Under the pieces are notes generated by a model. It saw only the letters and a list, made by a program, of their open reading frames with translations. It was not told where the DNA came from and ran no database searches. Made by a program: the position numbers and the translations under genes. This document shows, piece after piece, positions 27,301-39,300 of a stretch of 64,000 nt of DNA; the stretch's first letter is position 1; every line of letters begins with the position of its first letter. The stretch comes from Campylorhamphus procurvoides (lineage: Eukaryota > Chordata > Aves > Passeriformes > Dendrocolaptidae): NCBI GenBank assembly GCA_013396655.1, contig WBMV01003267.1, positions 1,178,001 through 1,242,000 of the forward strand, given 5' to 3'.

Positions 27301-30300
27301 TCACTTGTTTTTCTTCTTATATCTCTTTTTTTGCCCTGAAGATGGCTTTGCTCCTCCTGTTGTTCCCCCACCTCCCCAGGGTCAATAATTAATTCTGTGG
27401 TTTCAATGCAGATGTGCATTTTACATGTATATGTAGGGATTTCTTAATCATAGAATTTGACTTCATTGTTTCTAGCTTGAAATAGTAGATCAGGAATATG
27501 CAGCTTCGGTCTGGTTTCTGTTTGAAGTTTATACCACTTCTTTCAGCCTCATATTTGGCACATGGGTTTTGTATTGAATGCAATAAAACAACTGGTGTCT
27601 AAATCAGAGTCCTCACCACCATTCACACTGCTTGGCTCTGTGATGTGGATTTCTGTCCCATCTGTGTCCTAAACTGTTGGGAAAAACTGAACCTCAACTC
27701 AAGGCTACAAATGAAAGCTGGAATGAAACCCTGGTTACTCAGTCTCATCCAGAGGCCACCGACAGCTTGGCTGTTGGTGAACCTCTCCTATATGAGAGGC
27801 ATGATGGATGTCAGGGCTTGCAGTGCTGCGTGTCACACTCTACTTAGAGCCAACACTTTGAGTTTTTATAAAGTTGACGTGTCCTAAGACTGTCGCATTT
27901 AAGCTCTTAACTCCAGCTGCAGTATGGGTTAAAGGAAGCAGGTTTTAGTTTGCTTTTTTCCTCCAAATACTGGCTGTATTTTGCTATTGCATCTGCATGT
28001 TGACACAATGATATTTTTCCAGGAAATTGCTGTGTAGTGTGTTTCCCTCCTCTGATTAAATTCTGGAGAGCCACCAAAATAAATAGAAACATCACTTGAA
28101 AAACTAATGACCTGTCAACACAAAACTGAGTATTAATTAGATGAGGGGGGCCTTACTCTTTTTTCCCTAGTTGTTACAAAATACTATTTTACATACCATT
28201 AATATTATTTAAATGCTGTGAGTTTCTGAGATTGCTGAATACTAGTATTTTTAAAGTGCTCTCCAACAGTAGGTGGAGAACACTGTGTAATTAGAAAGCT
28301 AACAATAGAGTGCTTTCTCCTTCTGGGCCACGCTGCCTCGCTGTGGCTGGGTGTTTAATGCTGCCATCCTGCTGGGTAAGCACTCCCTGGTGAAATGGGA
28401 ATGGCAAGTTTGGAATCACTGAGTGACTGAAACTGCCAGTGAATTAAAATCCCTGTAACCAGGGACCTTCTGCAGGTGCTGAGGTTTCATCCCGTGCTGG
28501 GTAATGCATAATTCACGTTTATATTGATTAAATCTACAGGTATTCGGATGCTCGACCAGCCATTTATGACTGACATAATTGAGGCTTCCTCCATCAGTCA
28601 TATGCCTCAAGTCATCGATATTTACAGTGCCAGCTGGGGACCTACTGATAATGGGAAGACTGTGGATGGACCTAGAGAGCTAACACTGCAAGCCATGGCA
28701 GATGGTGTGAACAAGGTATCAGTCATATCAGTAATCTGGGTGCTGGGGCAGAATGGTGTGTACATGCTCACGCTGAAAACAGTGACTTGGGAACACAGTG
28801 CAGTTGTGCAAATTATTCCAACTTTCAGCATATTTCAGTGTTAAATGATGCGCTCTCTGCAATATTTTGGCAATATTTTGGCATTGCTTTTATTGTGTAG
28901 TCTCAGCATACTGTGTTTCTCTCTAGTCTGCTTACACATGCTTTTCATTTGCCAACACAGCCAAAAAGGAAGAGCCTGATCCTGTAAATATTCCCTGTCT
29001 TGAAACATGCCAGCTGTGCTACTGATGCCACATTGTCTGTTTCGGTGTGTTAGCAATTTAATTATTGGTTTGGATTTGGGATATCTTTCAGGTCATTCAT
29101 ATAAAGTCTTTATTATAGCTGTGAGTGAATAGTGCTGTTCAGATGTCCATGGGACAGTATCATTTCCCAGTAGCAGGAGCCTCCTTGTTTATTCCCACCT
29201 TTCCACCTCCTTCTAGGAGCATTCTGTGGTCTTTGTAAAAGGCACTCAGTATCATTCTGTAATCTGTTTAATGTGTATGCTATTAGAAGGTCGGGGAAGG
29301 TGTGTGCCACAACTCAAAAGAACACAAATCAGCCCAAAACAAAGAAACCAGCCTTGTTTGGCTTTGTCTCCACCTCTTCAGTGTCATGCACCTGCTCCTG
29401 GTGCTGTAGGGCATGAACCTCCCCCTCCTTGGCTGAGTATAGATGGGTTCCCATATGAACAAGATGTGAAATTCCCCAGAACATCTGGGGTAATTTTGTG
29501 TGGGAGCTCCACAGTTATTCAATTTTCCATCCAAATTATTTCTTCCTCTTACTTGTGCCAGTTTCTCCCACTCTTCATCGCCACCTGGTTATGAGCACCA
29601 CATTTAGTTTACCATGTTTTCTGACATGATAATTGGAATTAACCTCTTTGAATATTAAGTATTGGAGAAGGGATTTTTCCCTTCCATTTTATTGCCTGGT
29701 TGTAGTCCCGTACCTGGAGTGTTGGGCATATTACTTTTTCATGCCCTGTCCTCAGGACTGTTTGTGATTCCCTTCAAGAAATAATTTGCAATATTAAGAT
29801 CAGAAGGACCTCTGAGTTCACTTGGGTTGAAGGTTTGGGAAAGAGAGGGAACTGTGACAGTGAGCTGTGCTCTGGCAAGAGTTGCTCTCATACTTTACCA
29901 GGAGACGTAAAATTAACAGGAGAGCCTGCATTAGGAAACCAGTTCTGTCAGCCAGTGCAGAATTAGGAGGAATGATACTGCATTCTACCTAATAAAATAT
30001 TGTTCTCCAGGAACAATTACACTTAATCTTACAGTGGCAGTATCCCAGCTATCTCCTGGCAATACCTGCACAAAAGAAGAGACAGCTCCACCCCAAATAA
30101 CATCCTTTGAATTGTGTTCATAGCCTTATCTACCCTTATTTTGCTCATTACATTTCCTGTCATAGAATGATTTTTTGGGTATAGTTTGTTCTGATCTCTT
30201 TTTGTGGAGAGCCAGATTTTCTAGAGATATTTCAAGCTGTCAGTGGTTGCTGGGTATTCTCCCTGGTGCTTTGAAAAACACACTGCAGACTTCCCTGCAT

Positions 30301-33300
30301 GTAAAGGAAGACTAACAAGCCTTTGATATAATGCCCCTTTACCTAGTTTAGGTCTATAATATATGCGCCAAATTCTCTATTGACTGTACAAATGTAAATC
30401 TAATTTATGATAATTTTTCAGAGTAACCCCCCTGTTTATTAAAAAGGATCTTTTATAAACTGAGACAAATAAATGTTAGGAATTCTTCTTACCAACCTAG
30501 AGCTGATTCTTACCAAAGGGATGGTTCACAAATTAATGATGAAGCTGAAATATTGGCAGGGAGAAAGCAACATGCTGAGAATAAAAACGTGTTCTTAAAC
30601 TAAAAGCAATGCTTCCAAATGTCCTAGAAGGCAATGTAAGATCTCTTGCATGGAGCAAGATTAATATCCTTGCTGCTAATGCAATAAACTAAAAATCAGT
30701 GAGTAGGAATGACACCCAGTTCTTACAGGTAATATGTAGTTAACTGGCTTGACAAACACAGGTAACATTTACCTTGCTGCCATCACATTTGGGAGCCTAA
30801 CTCAAGGAGAAACTCACTGACAGGAGTTTCATCCTCTCCCCCAAACTCCAGTCCACTGTTATGTCCTTTAGAAGTCCTCCTTCCTGAGCTGCTGATATGT
30901 GGGGATACCTAGTCACCTGATAATGACAAGATGATGAAAACTGCAGAAACTGTGAAAATTATGTTTGCTTTATGTCTCTTTCTATGACTTGAAGCCATGC
31001 AGCCATAATCAGGTGGGCTAACCTGATATATCTTCTACATCTGATATATCTTCTTATATTTGAAGATGTCCCTGCTCATTGCAATAGGGGTTGGTCTAAA
31101 TGACCCTTTAAAGGTCCCTTCCAACCCAAACTATTATCTGATTCTATTTTCTTACCTTTCTTCCTTCATTATCCATTCTTGGCACGTGTTAAGCTCATTC
31201 TTACCTTCTGTCTTAATCATGCCTTCACTTTGGTGTGCTGTTTGTTTGGAAGTTAAATAGCATGAATAGAGGCAGCACTAAAATAGCATAATTAAGGAGA
31301 GCAAAATCTGTCCATCACATTGGCAACTCCTTTATGGGCTCTTTTATTAACTGCATTTCTAAGGCTGAACACAAAAGGGATGGTGTGTGTGTGAACTTGG
31401 TGTCAGTGTAACACATGTAATCAGAAGGTATTGGGAAAGGGAACCAAGCTGCTTTTTGCTATGAAGACACAATCCCACTCATTTTTCAGTGCAATCTGGC
31501 TTCACTGTGTTATCTCATATCGTTTGTTCAGGGACAGGCGTCAGCAGCGTGACTGGGGCACTGAGGAGTGCAAAGATAAATGAGCTCAGAGCTGAATTAG
31601 CAGGTGCTTGAGAGTAGGGATTGAAAGAGTTTCTTGCACACAAACATCCACAGGAGTTGGCAATTACTGGCTCTGGTCTAATACAGATGAACATTCTTAC
31701 CTAATGCAGATTCCAGCTGCTAGAAAAGATATAGTTGAGATGTAATTGGAAAGAACTTAATGCAATTTGTGGTTTTCAAAGACTAGGTTGAAACTTGTGA
31801 GTATCCAATACCTTCCTGACAAGAGGGCCTTGCACTCACTGTATGTAAAGAATGACTGGACAAAGCAATACTGTGTGATGTACATATCCCTTTTCTGAGC
31901 TGGGCTTACCCACTTTGAGGCTGGACAGCTTTGAGAGAGAGGTAGGGATGGTAGATGGAAATCCTGAGACTGCACATCTCTCTTAAATAGAGACTTTTTG
32001 ATTGTTGGTTCTTTGCATCCAGAATTGTATCAGCCATCATCTTAAACAGGAAAAGGTAACTTAGGTCAAGAACTAATCCCGCTCATGTTTTATGGTACAT
32101 CCTGTCTTTACTGCAGTGCCCCGTAAACATTTCTTATTTGCCTTTTCGTGAGTCCAGTTCTTTCCAGCTTCACTTATTGAAATTTAAGGCAATAAAAAGA
32201 AGTAATCAGCTCAGCTCGTTTCTATCTATTGAAGTTTTATGATATTGGCTTTTATATTAGTAGCTTGTGAGGGATTGCTCATGGCCAGAATTAATTCCTT
32301 GAGACTTCACAGAATATATAAGACATGATCCATTCGTGCTTGTGCTGGTGAAAACATTATTGCTTCCATAATATGGTTCTACCTAGGAAAATGCTGCCCA
32401 AGTACAAATTGCCAGGGGAGCAGTATTTAGAATTTATAGTCTCATCATGGCTTTGTAATTTGGCTTACCAATGAAAAAGGAAAGGACAATGTTAAAAATG
32501 AAAGGAAATATTTCTCCTTTGCCTCTCTCCAAGGGCACAGACATTGTGTTATTGTACTTTAAAATATGCTGAAGATAGCACGTTAATGAAGTATATGCAG
32601 TTAGATACCTCTAACATCATTTTATTTGCTCAACAGCCAAATGAGGACATGGAAATTAGTTTATGATCTGGCAGCCATCTGATTGCTCCATTTCTGAGTA
32701 AGCCCAACGAGCTGCTTTATAACTTCAGAGCCTGTGCTATCATATTGCCATTGTGTCTGAAATATGCATTGTAATTCTGTGCCTTGTCTTATTTATGTAA
32801 GATAAAATCAAACCTTATTAAAACCCCATGTGAGTATGTTTTATCTGCTTGGAGTTCTGAACCCTGTTCATCTGACAGGGATGTTTTCGGGCTTTTGTAG
32901 AACAGCATGATGATGTTTTCCAGCCTGGTGACAAGATATGTGACTTTTGACTGAGTGCATGACCCAGGTCTGGAGATCAGTCTGTTTGTCTGCTTTCCTG
33001 GCATAGCTCAGGGAAGGCCCATGTGCCTCTTAGGACAGGTTGGAGGCAAATCTCAAGCACCACTGATGTCTGTTGAGATATGGGCTCCTCAGGGATGCCT
33101 TAGTCAGCTGAGGACCTTGGCTGTTGTGGGTTTGGGCTTTGTATGGACCTGGGACAGGGTTAAATAGTGCCCTTCACAAAGACTCGAATGACTGTCACGT
33201 GAAGAGCAGAAAGCAACTGTATCAATAGGTTGGGCCAAGTGACAATATTTGTAAGCTCAAAATGTAAATATTTTCTTTATTGATATGTAAATTACAGTTT

Positions 33301-36300
33301 TCTAAGGAGGCAAGGCAATAATGTAGCCTCAAAATGTAGATTTTGCTGTCTCAGTCTGACTCCAGGAGTGTTTTTTGCCTAACTTCTGTGCCATAACTTG
33401 TCAGATGTGTTCTTTAGCTTCCCAACAAAGCTGATTCTGTAAATTGGGAACCTTTGCACAGTGCTGCCAGGTGAAGCTGTGAGGCCAGGGGAGCATCACA
33501 CCATTTGGGTGCTCTGGGTGAGGAAACCAGCTTTGTCACTGGTAGAAAGTAAATTGGGTGTTTAGAGCCTTTTTCTCAGTGACAGCCTAGCTCAGAAATA
33601 CTGAGAAGAGGATGAGATGGATTTGTTTTCAAATATTATCAATACCAGAATTGGGCCTGTGGAATTGTTGGACCAGAGTATTGCTTTTTTATCACTTGTG
33701 ATATGCAGCCCAGCTTCCGACAAAAAAAGGAATGGCTAATTAAAAGGGTTTGCCTCAGTATTTTCAAAGTTCCCTCCCCATTTCCCTGCTAGACTGAACC
33801 CTAATTGAAAACCTAATGCTGCCTCTCTTCACCAAAAGTGTAATTTTCCATTCATTTCTCTTGGCTAAGAGAAGTCCATCCAATTTCAGCAATAATTTAG
33901 ATGTAGAAAATGGCTCAAGCATTATATTTAGCCAAAGGAGGTATTGAAAATCACACCATTAATTGTGGGTTGGTGGTTGTGAGTTCAGTACTCTTCTGTG
34001 ACCAAGTCTAAATAAGTTACATAAAGCCTTTTGTTAGGGTTTACAAATTATAGAGCTTAGTTTTTTTGAGAATCTCGTATGCAGCGGCCTCTTGGACTTG
34101 GGTGATTATTACTTTACCCAAATAGCTGCAGAAATCTGTTAGGAGGAACTGCAGCCAGTTATTGAAGACAGCAAAATATGAAAGGGACAAAAACAAGAGA
34201 AGCGTGACCAAAATGTGTTTCCAAGGGACAATTGTCCTCTGCAGAGCAGCCAAGTGTTGGGCTGAGCTCTTGCTCCTGCCAAAATGGTCTTTCCTCCTCC
34301 TCCTCCACTGAAAGCTGGAGGGTTAGGAAGGCCAGCAGCACTGGTGAATTTGAGGAGGGTAACCCAGCTGCTATTTCTTCTGAGCTGAACTCCCCCTCTT
34401 GTGATTGTGCTGGGCTTTTCCAGGGACATGGTTCAGGAGCTCCAGGCTTTCAGAAGGGGCTGCATGTGGGAGAAATGCTAAGGCATTCAACACAGCTGTC
34501 CCCCTGGATGTGTGTGGTGGCAAACTTTGGCAATCCAGATATGTTTTCTGCTTAAAATTCTGCTGTCTGAGGTGAAATTGAGATTGCTTGGCTGGTCTGA
34601 GGCAGATTTTGCTTTAAGTTTTAACATTGCCCAAGAAATCAGTATAGGAAAGGAGCAAAGGGATCCAGGAAGTCACAGGCTACCAGATTGCTCTTGGCAA
34701 ATCAGCTTGGCAGCTGGAGGAGCCAGGAGAGCGAGGGCTCATGTCAGGGATGCAGGAACATGCAGGCAGGCTCCAGAAAAACCTGGAAGGGCAAAAAATG
34801 AGCAGGAGTTTGGAGATGCCAAGGACTTGCTGACTCCGGTTGGCTCACACTGTGTAGTCAGACTGATGGTGCACAGGAGGAGTGGGGAGATCAAGGTCTC
34901 TCTGTAGTCTCCTGGAGGTCTTGGGAGCCCAGTCCGATGCTCCCCACCAGGTTGTGACAGCAGGAAAATGGTCCCACAGCAATTCCAGTCTGTCCTTGCC
35001 TTGGTGTGTCCCAGCCTGGGGACATGATGGTGATTTGTGTTGGCTGCCGGAGCTGCAAACTACACTTTCTGCAATAATTAGCCATCGTTACTGAAGGATG
35101 CAGTTTTTAATTACAAAACATGTAAGGATATTCAAATAATTCAGTCATGAAGAGAAAAGAATGCTCTTTTCAGAGGAAAATAGGGTCAAAATTAACGGGG
35201 GATGGAAACTGTGTCATTAATAAGTCAGTAGGACCCATGACAAATATATGAAGAAGCTGTAGAATTTTTTGCTCTTCCTGGAAAACCAGCCTATCTCTTA
35301 CCATAGCAGGCACATAAATTGCTATTAAATTATATAGAAGGTGCTGAAACACATCTGTTTTCTAAGGAGGAAGAATTACAAAATAGCTATCATAAGTCTC
35401 ACTAAGATGCTTATAAAATAATATGTGCTTTGAATTTGTTACAGAAAGCAATTTTCAGTACTGTAATTTTTCTTTTTTTTTTTTTCCAAATGGGCTCCAT
35501 CTTCCTTTGCTTCCACAGAAATAGTCCATAAACATCAGCAAACCGTTTGGCCATCCTTATCCTGAAACACCTTTGGACTGCACCTAAACAAAAATCCCTC
35601 TTTGCAGTCAGGTGCTGCTTCTTTTTCTTCTTACCCTGCCTGCTGGTGTCCTGATTCTGTCTTTCCTTGGTACTTAGTTTTGTCACGGCAGGAGCCTGTT
35701 CTTTGTTTTATTGGTAGAAAAGTGTTAATTGTGGTCTGTGACTGAAGGATTAGGCCAAAGCCAAAGGGCATGAGAAGCATGCTGTGGGAGCTATTGCCAT
35801 GTTAGAGGTCCAGCTGTTACTCACATGGGAGCTTGCCAGGCGTGATGGGAAAGGTCAGGGAAGCTGGAGGAGATGGTGTGAACCAGCAGTCAAAACTTTG
35901 GGAAACACTGACTCAGGCATTAGCCCAGCAAGCATGATGAATGAACACATTAGCAAGGGGAGAAAAAGAACTAGTTCAAGATATGCTTGAAGTTACATAA
36001 AGTGAAATAGAATGTAGTCCCCTGCCAGCTCACTTCTGCAAGGTAGTTCAGTAAAGAAGTCTTCCTGGGATTATGCTCTTGTGGAAACTGAGAAAAGGGG
36101 TAAGAAAATTTCTCAGGGATATTTTTTGCTGGTAGCGCAACATCCCACGAAGGACACTGGAAATAGAACACCTGCTGTTTCCTCAAAGAGCTTCTCAGGA
36201 ACTGTCTACGAGTTCCTAAGCATGTAACCTTGCCCAAGATCTAATTCTGGTTTTGTCTGAATTGAGAGGTGGGTCTCTCTCGAGTTAGTGCTAAATATAC

Positions 36301-39300
36301 CAAGTTCCATTTTCAGCTCTGAGATACACCTTCAGATGGCTCAGAAGGGTGAGTGCCAGGCTGTGCATCACTTTTGAGGGAAATCAGCAGGTTTCTAAGG
36401 ATTCTGGAGGAAAGATACTCTTTAAAATGTACTTTACTATCTTGCTGGTGTGCTGTCTCCTTCCTGTCTCTTCCTTCAGGCTCCCTCTGGTGTTTGTAGT
36501 GCATGTTACTACTGCCTTCTCCAGTCCTATATTTGGTCCAAATGTACAGCAGCCTGAGTGACACCTCTGAAATTTTTTAGGTTCATATAAGGTTGAGATG
36601 CAAATAGGAGCTTTCAGTTTGCTTTAAATATGACAATTAGTTGACCTTAATGGGTTTTATTTTCTGGTTTATCATAGTTGAGTTGGAGAAGACCTTAAAG
36701 GCCATCTAGTTCCAATCACCTGCCCCAGCCATGAGCAGGGATGCCACTCACTAGATCAGGACTAGATCAGTTTAGACTACTGCCATCCAGAGAACTGAAA
36801 ATTCACTTCCCCTAAAGCCATATTTTTCTGCTGGGGAAATCACATGATGCCTGAGAACACTGTACAAACTGTCCCACTACTGCAGATCTGGCTGTGGGGT
36901 ATCTGAGCATCATTGCACATAATGCACTTGGGCTGCTATCAATTTCTTCCATTAGTGTTTGCTCTTCTTTCCAGTCCTGGCTAAGAGGGAAAGGCAATTG
37001 AAATTAGAGTATTAAGAAGTGAATTATGGGTTTTAACACTAAGCCTCACTTGTGGATGTGACTCCTGTGAAAATGATATCTTGAGGCCATTCTCAAGTTA
37101 CAGTAATTATGTGCATAAAACCTGGCCCAGAGTTTCAGTTCCTCCGTGAATTCCCCCTGCTCCACACCAGCAGTCTGCTACATCCATTTTCTGCCATCCT
37201 GCCACAAATCCCACCCGTGGGGTAAAACATTTGGCAGCACAGAACAGTCCTGCTGAGCAGAGCTAAGTCTGTTTCTCTGTGTTGGACACTGCAGAGGTTA
37301 ACTTTTTGTTTGTACCTTCGTTGAATTTCTTACATGAAACTGAAGTGTTTCCTCTCCCTATAAAATGCCTGGAAGGAAAAGGTTGTTGAAGAATGGATCT
37401 GTATATGCCAGAGATCCTGTTCCTGCCACCAGCAGCCACCTGCCTTCTGCATTGGACTGCTGCCTGCTTTTTTGGGACAGAGGCTGTCCAAAGCAGGCAG
37501 ATGGTTGCAAAGTGGTGTGGTGGTGTATGTGGGAATGGTGGGGGCAAGCTTGGGATGTAGCTCTAAAGACAGTCCAGAGGCCAGGTTTGGGCCCTGTAGG
37601 CTAATGGTGATCAGAGTGGGATATGGAAAAAGTCAAAGGGAAAAAAGGCATAATTGATCTTGTTACAGGAATTTTTTTTTAGTTTTTTTTTAATAAATTG
37701 ATGGAAAGATTTTGTTCTTAAAGTATATATTTTTGCAACAGTATTATCCTGCCTTGAAACTCAAATGACTGATCTCAGGTCTTTGTGGGAGTTCTTAGAT
37801 GGATTTCAGTGAGCCTTTTCATAGTCATTGTCTTTATTATGAAAATCTATGTCCTGAGATGTTATATACCCCAGTGGCAGCGAACCTGCTGTGCAATTCA
37901 GTGGATTATAATGCAGCTCACTAACGTGCTTGAAATAATGAGGTTGCTCTGTTCAGTGGGATGCAATGAAAAATAGAAGCTACTGCTGGGAGCTCAGATT
38001 TGATTTAAAATCCTGACAGAAAAGGTCCCCTATTAAAATACCATTGCAGGTTACTAAGCTTATATAGTCTTTAACTTCTATTTCATGCTGGGCAATGAGG
38101 AGGCCAGAAGACATTTTTTAATCTTCTCCACAGTGCATATAAACAGCGTATTAAATTCAGGCCTTACACCCTTCTGGTGCTCTTCGAAGTCATTGTTGGA
38201 TCACATTGGACTAAACAGAGAGAGAAATGGTGGCTGTGCTGGAATGAGTTGGAGATCTGAGCTTTGGGTTCAGTGGCACTGATATTTCCCCAAGTGTTGG
38301 GGTTCTCAGATCTGACTCTCTTCCAGGCAGCTCCTACTTCTTTCTGAGTATGGGATTAGAAGGAACTAACCTGATCCCTTCCCACCCCCTGCCTAGCTGG
38401 AAGTTGGGGAGAGGATAGGGATTTCTTTCCTTTAACTAATGGGAAGCCTTTATAGCTGCCCTTCTTCAGCTTCAGTCTCTCCCATTTATCTGAGTGTAAT
38501 TGCTGGACCATTTTTCTGTAGATTATTTATATTATCTCATAACTTTATTTTCTCCTTAAAAGTAGAAGCTGGTTTGTCAGGAAAAACAGCTCTGAGCAAA
38601 TGATATCTTTGGGGAGGGGAAAAAAAAATCTATTGAGAGAAAAAGGTGCTGCTAGAGCTTTTTAGCCATTGCCTGAGCCTAATTGGATCTTACAAATGCA
38701 GCCTGTGAGATGACCTATATCCCTTTTAAAAGAACGCTTTCCTTATGGCACTTAGGCCTTGACATAAATGCTAATGAATCCATAAAATGTCTTAGATTCT
38801 GCCACAGGGCCCTTCAGGGCATGAAGCAAACCAGGAGATAAATGGAAGTGTTCTGTGTACATAAGGCTGCAGAACTGGCTGTGGCTGCCAGTTACCTGGA
38901 TTTAATAACCTGTGTTAAGTCTATGTCTTTTTGTTGATGTATATTTTATTTGGACCAGTTTTCTCCTTTGCAGATGGCCGGCTTTACAATTAGATGTGCA
39001 GGTTAAAGTAGCTGCTGCCTGCAGTTTGACTCAAGAGGGTTGATTTTCCCCTTTCACAGGGCCGGGGTGGCAAAGGCAGCATCTATGTGTGGGCCTCTGG
39101 AGATGGGGGCAGCTATGATGACTGTAACTGCGATGGTTATGCATCGAGCATGTGGACAATCTCCATCAATTCTGCCATAAACGATGGACGGACAGCTCTG
39201 TATGATGAAAGCTGCTCTTCAACCTTGGCCTCCACCTTTAGCAATGGGAGGAAGAGAAATCCGGAGGCTGGAGTGGTGAGTCCTGATACCATTGTGCTGT

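Larger units (their letters stand above)
28716..39059 (+). other. PCSK2: PCSK2 intron 8 (10.3 kb)
   Basis: A 10,344-nt GT-AG intron (gtatca...ttcacag). It holds two CR1 3' fragments in opposite orientations (31063-31147 sense, 36671-36775 antisense), a T-rich run near 35468-35484, and a candidate conserved AT-rich block near 32540-32800. No coding gene was recognised. Confidence 0.85.

Noticed and set aside
26870..27388. 172-codon open frame in intron 7
   Set aside because: No similarity to any family I know and no flanking gene structure. Long frames occur by chance in this sequence.
30160..30185. 'catagaatgatttttt' resembling a CR1 terminal repeat
   Set aside because: The adjacent sequence does not continue into CR1 in either direction.
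34512..34907. 131-codon open frame in intron 8
   Set aside because: No domain or splice context. It appears to be chance in a locally GC-richer stretch.
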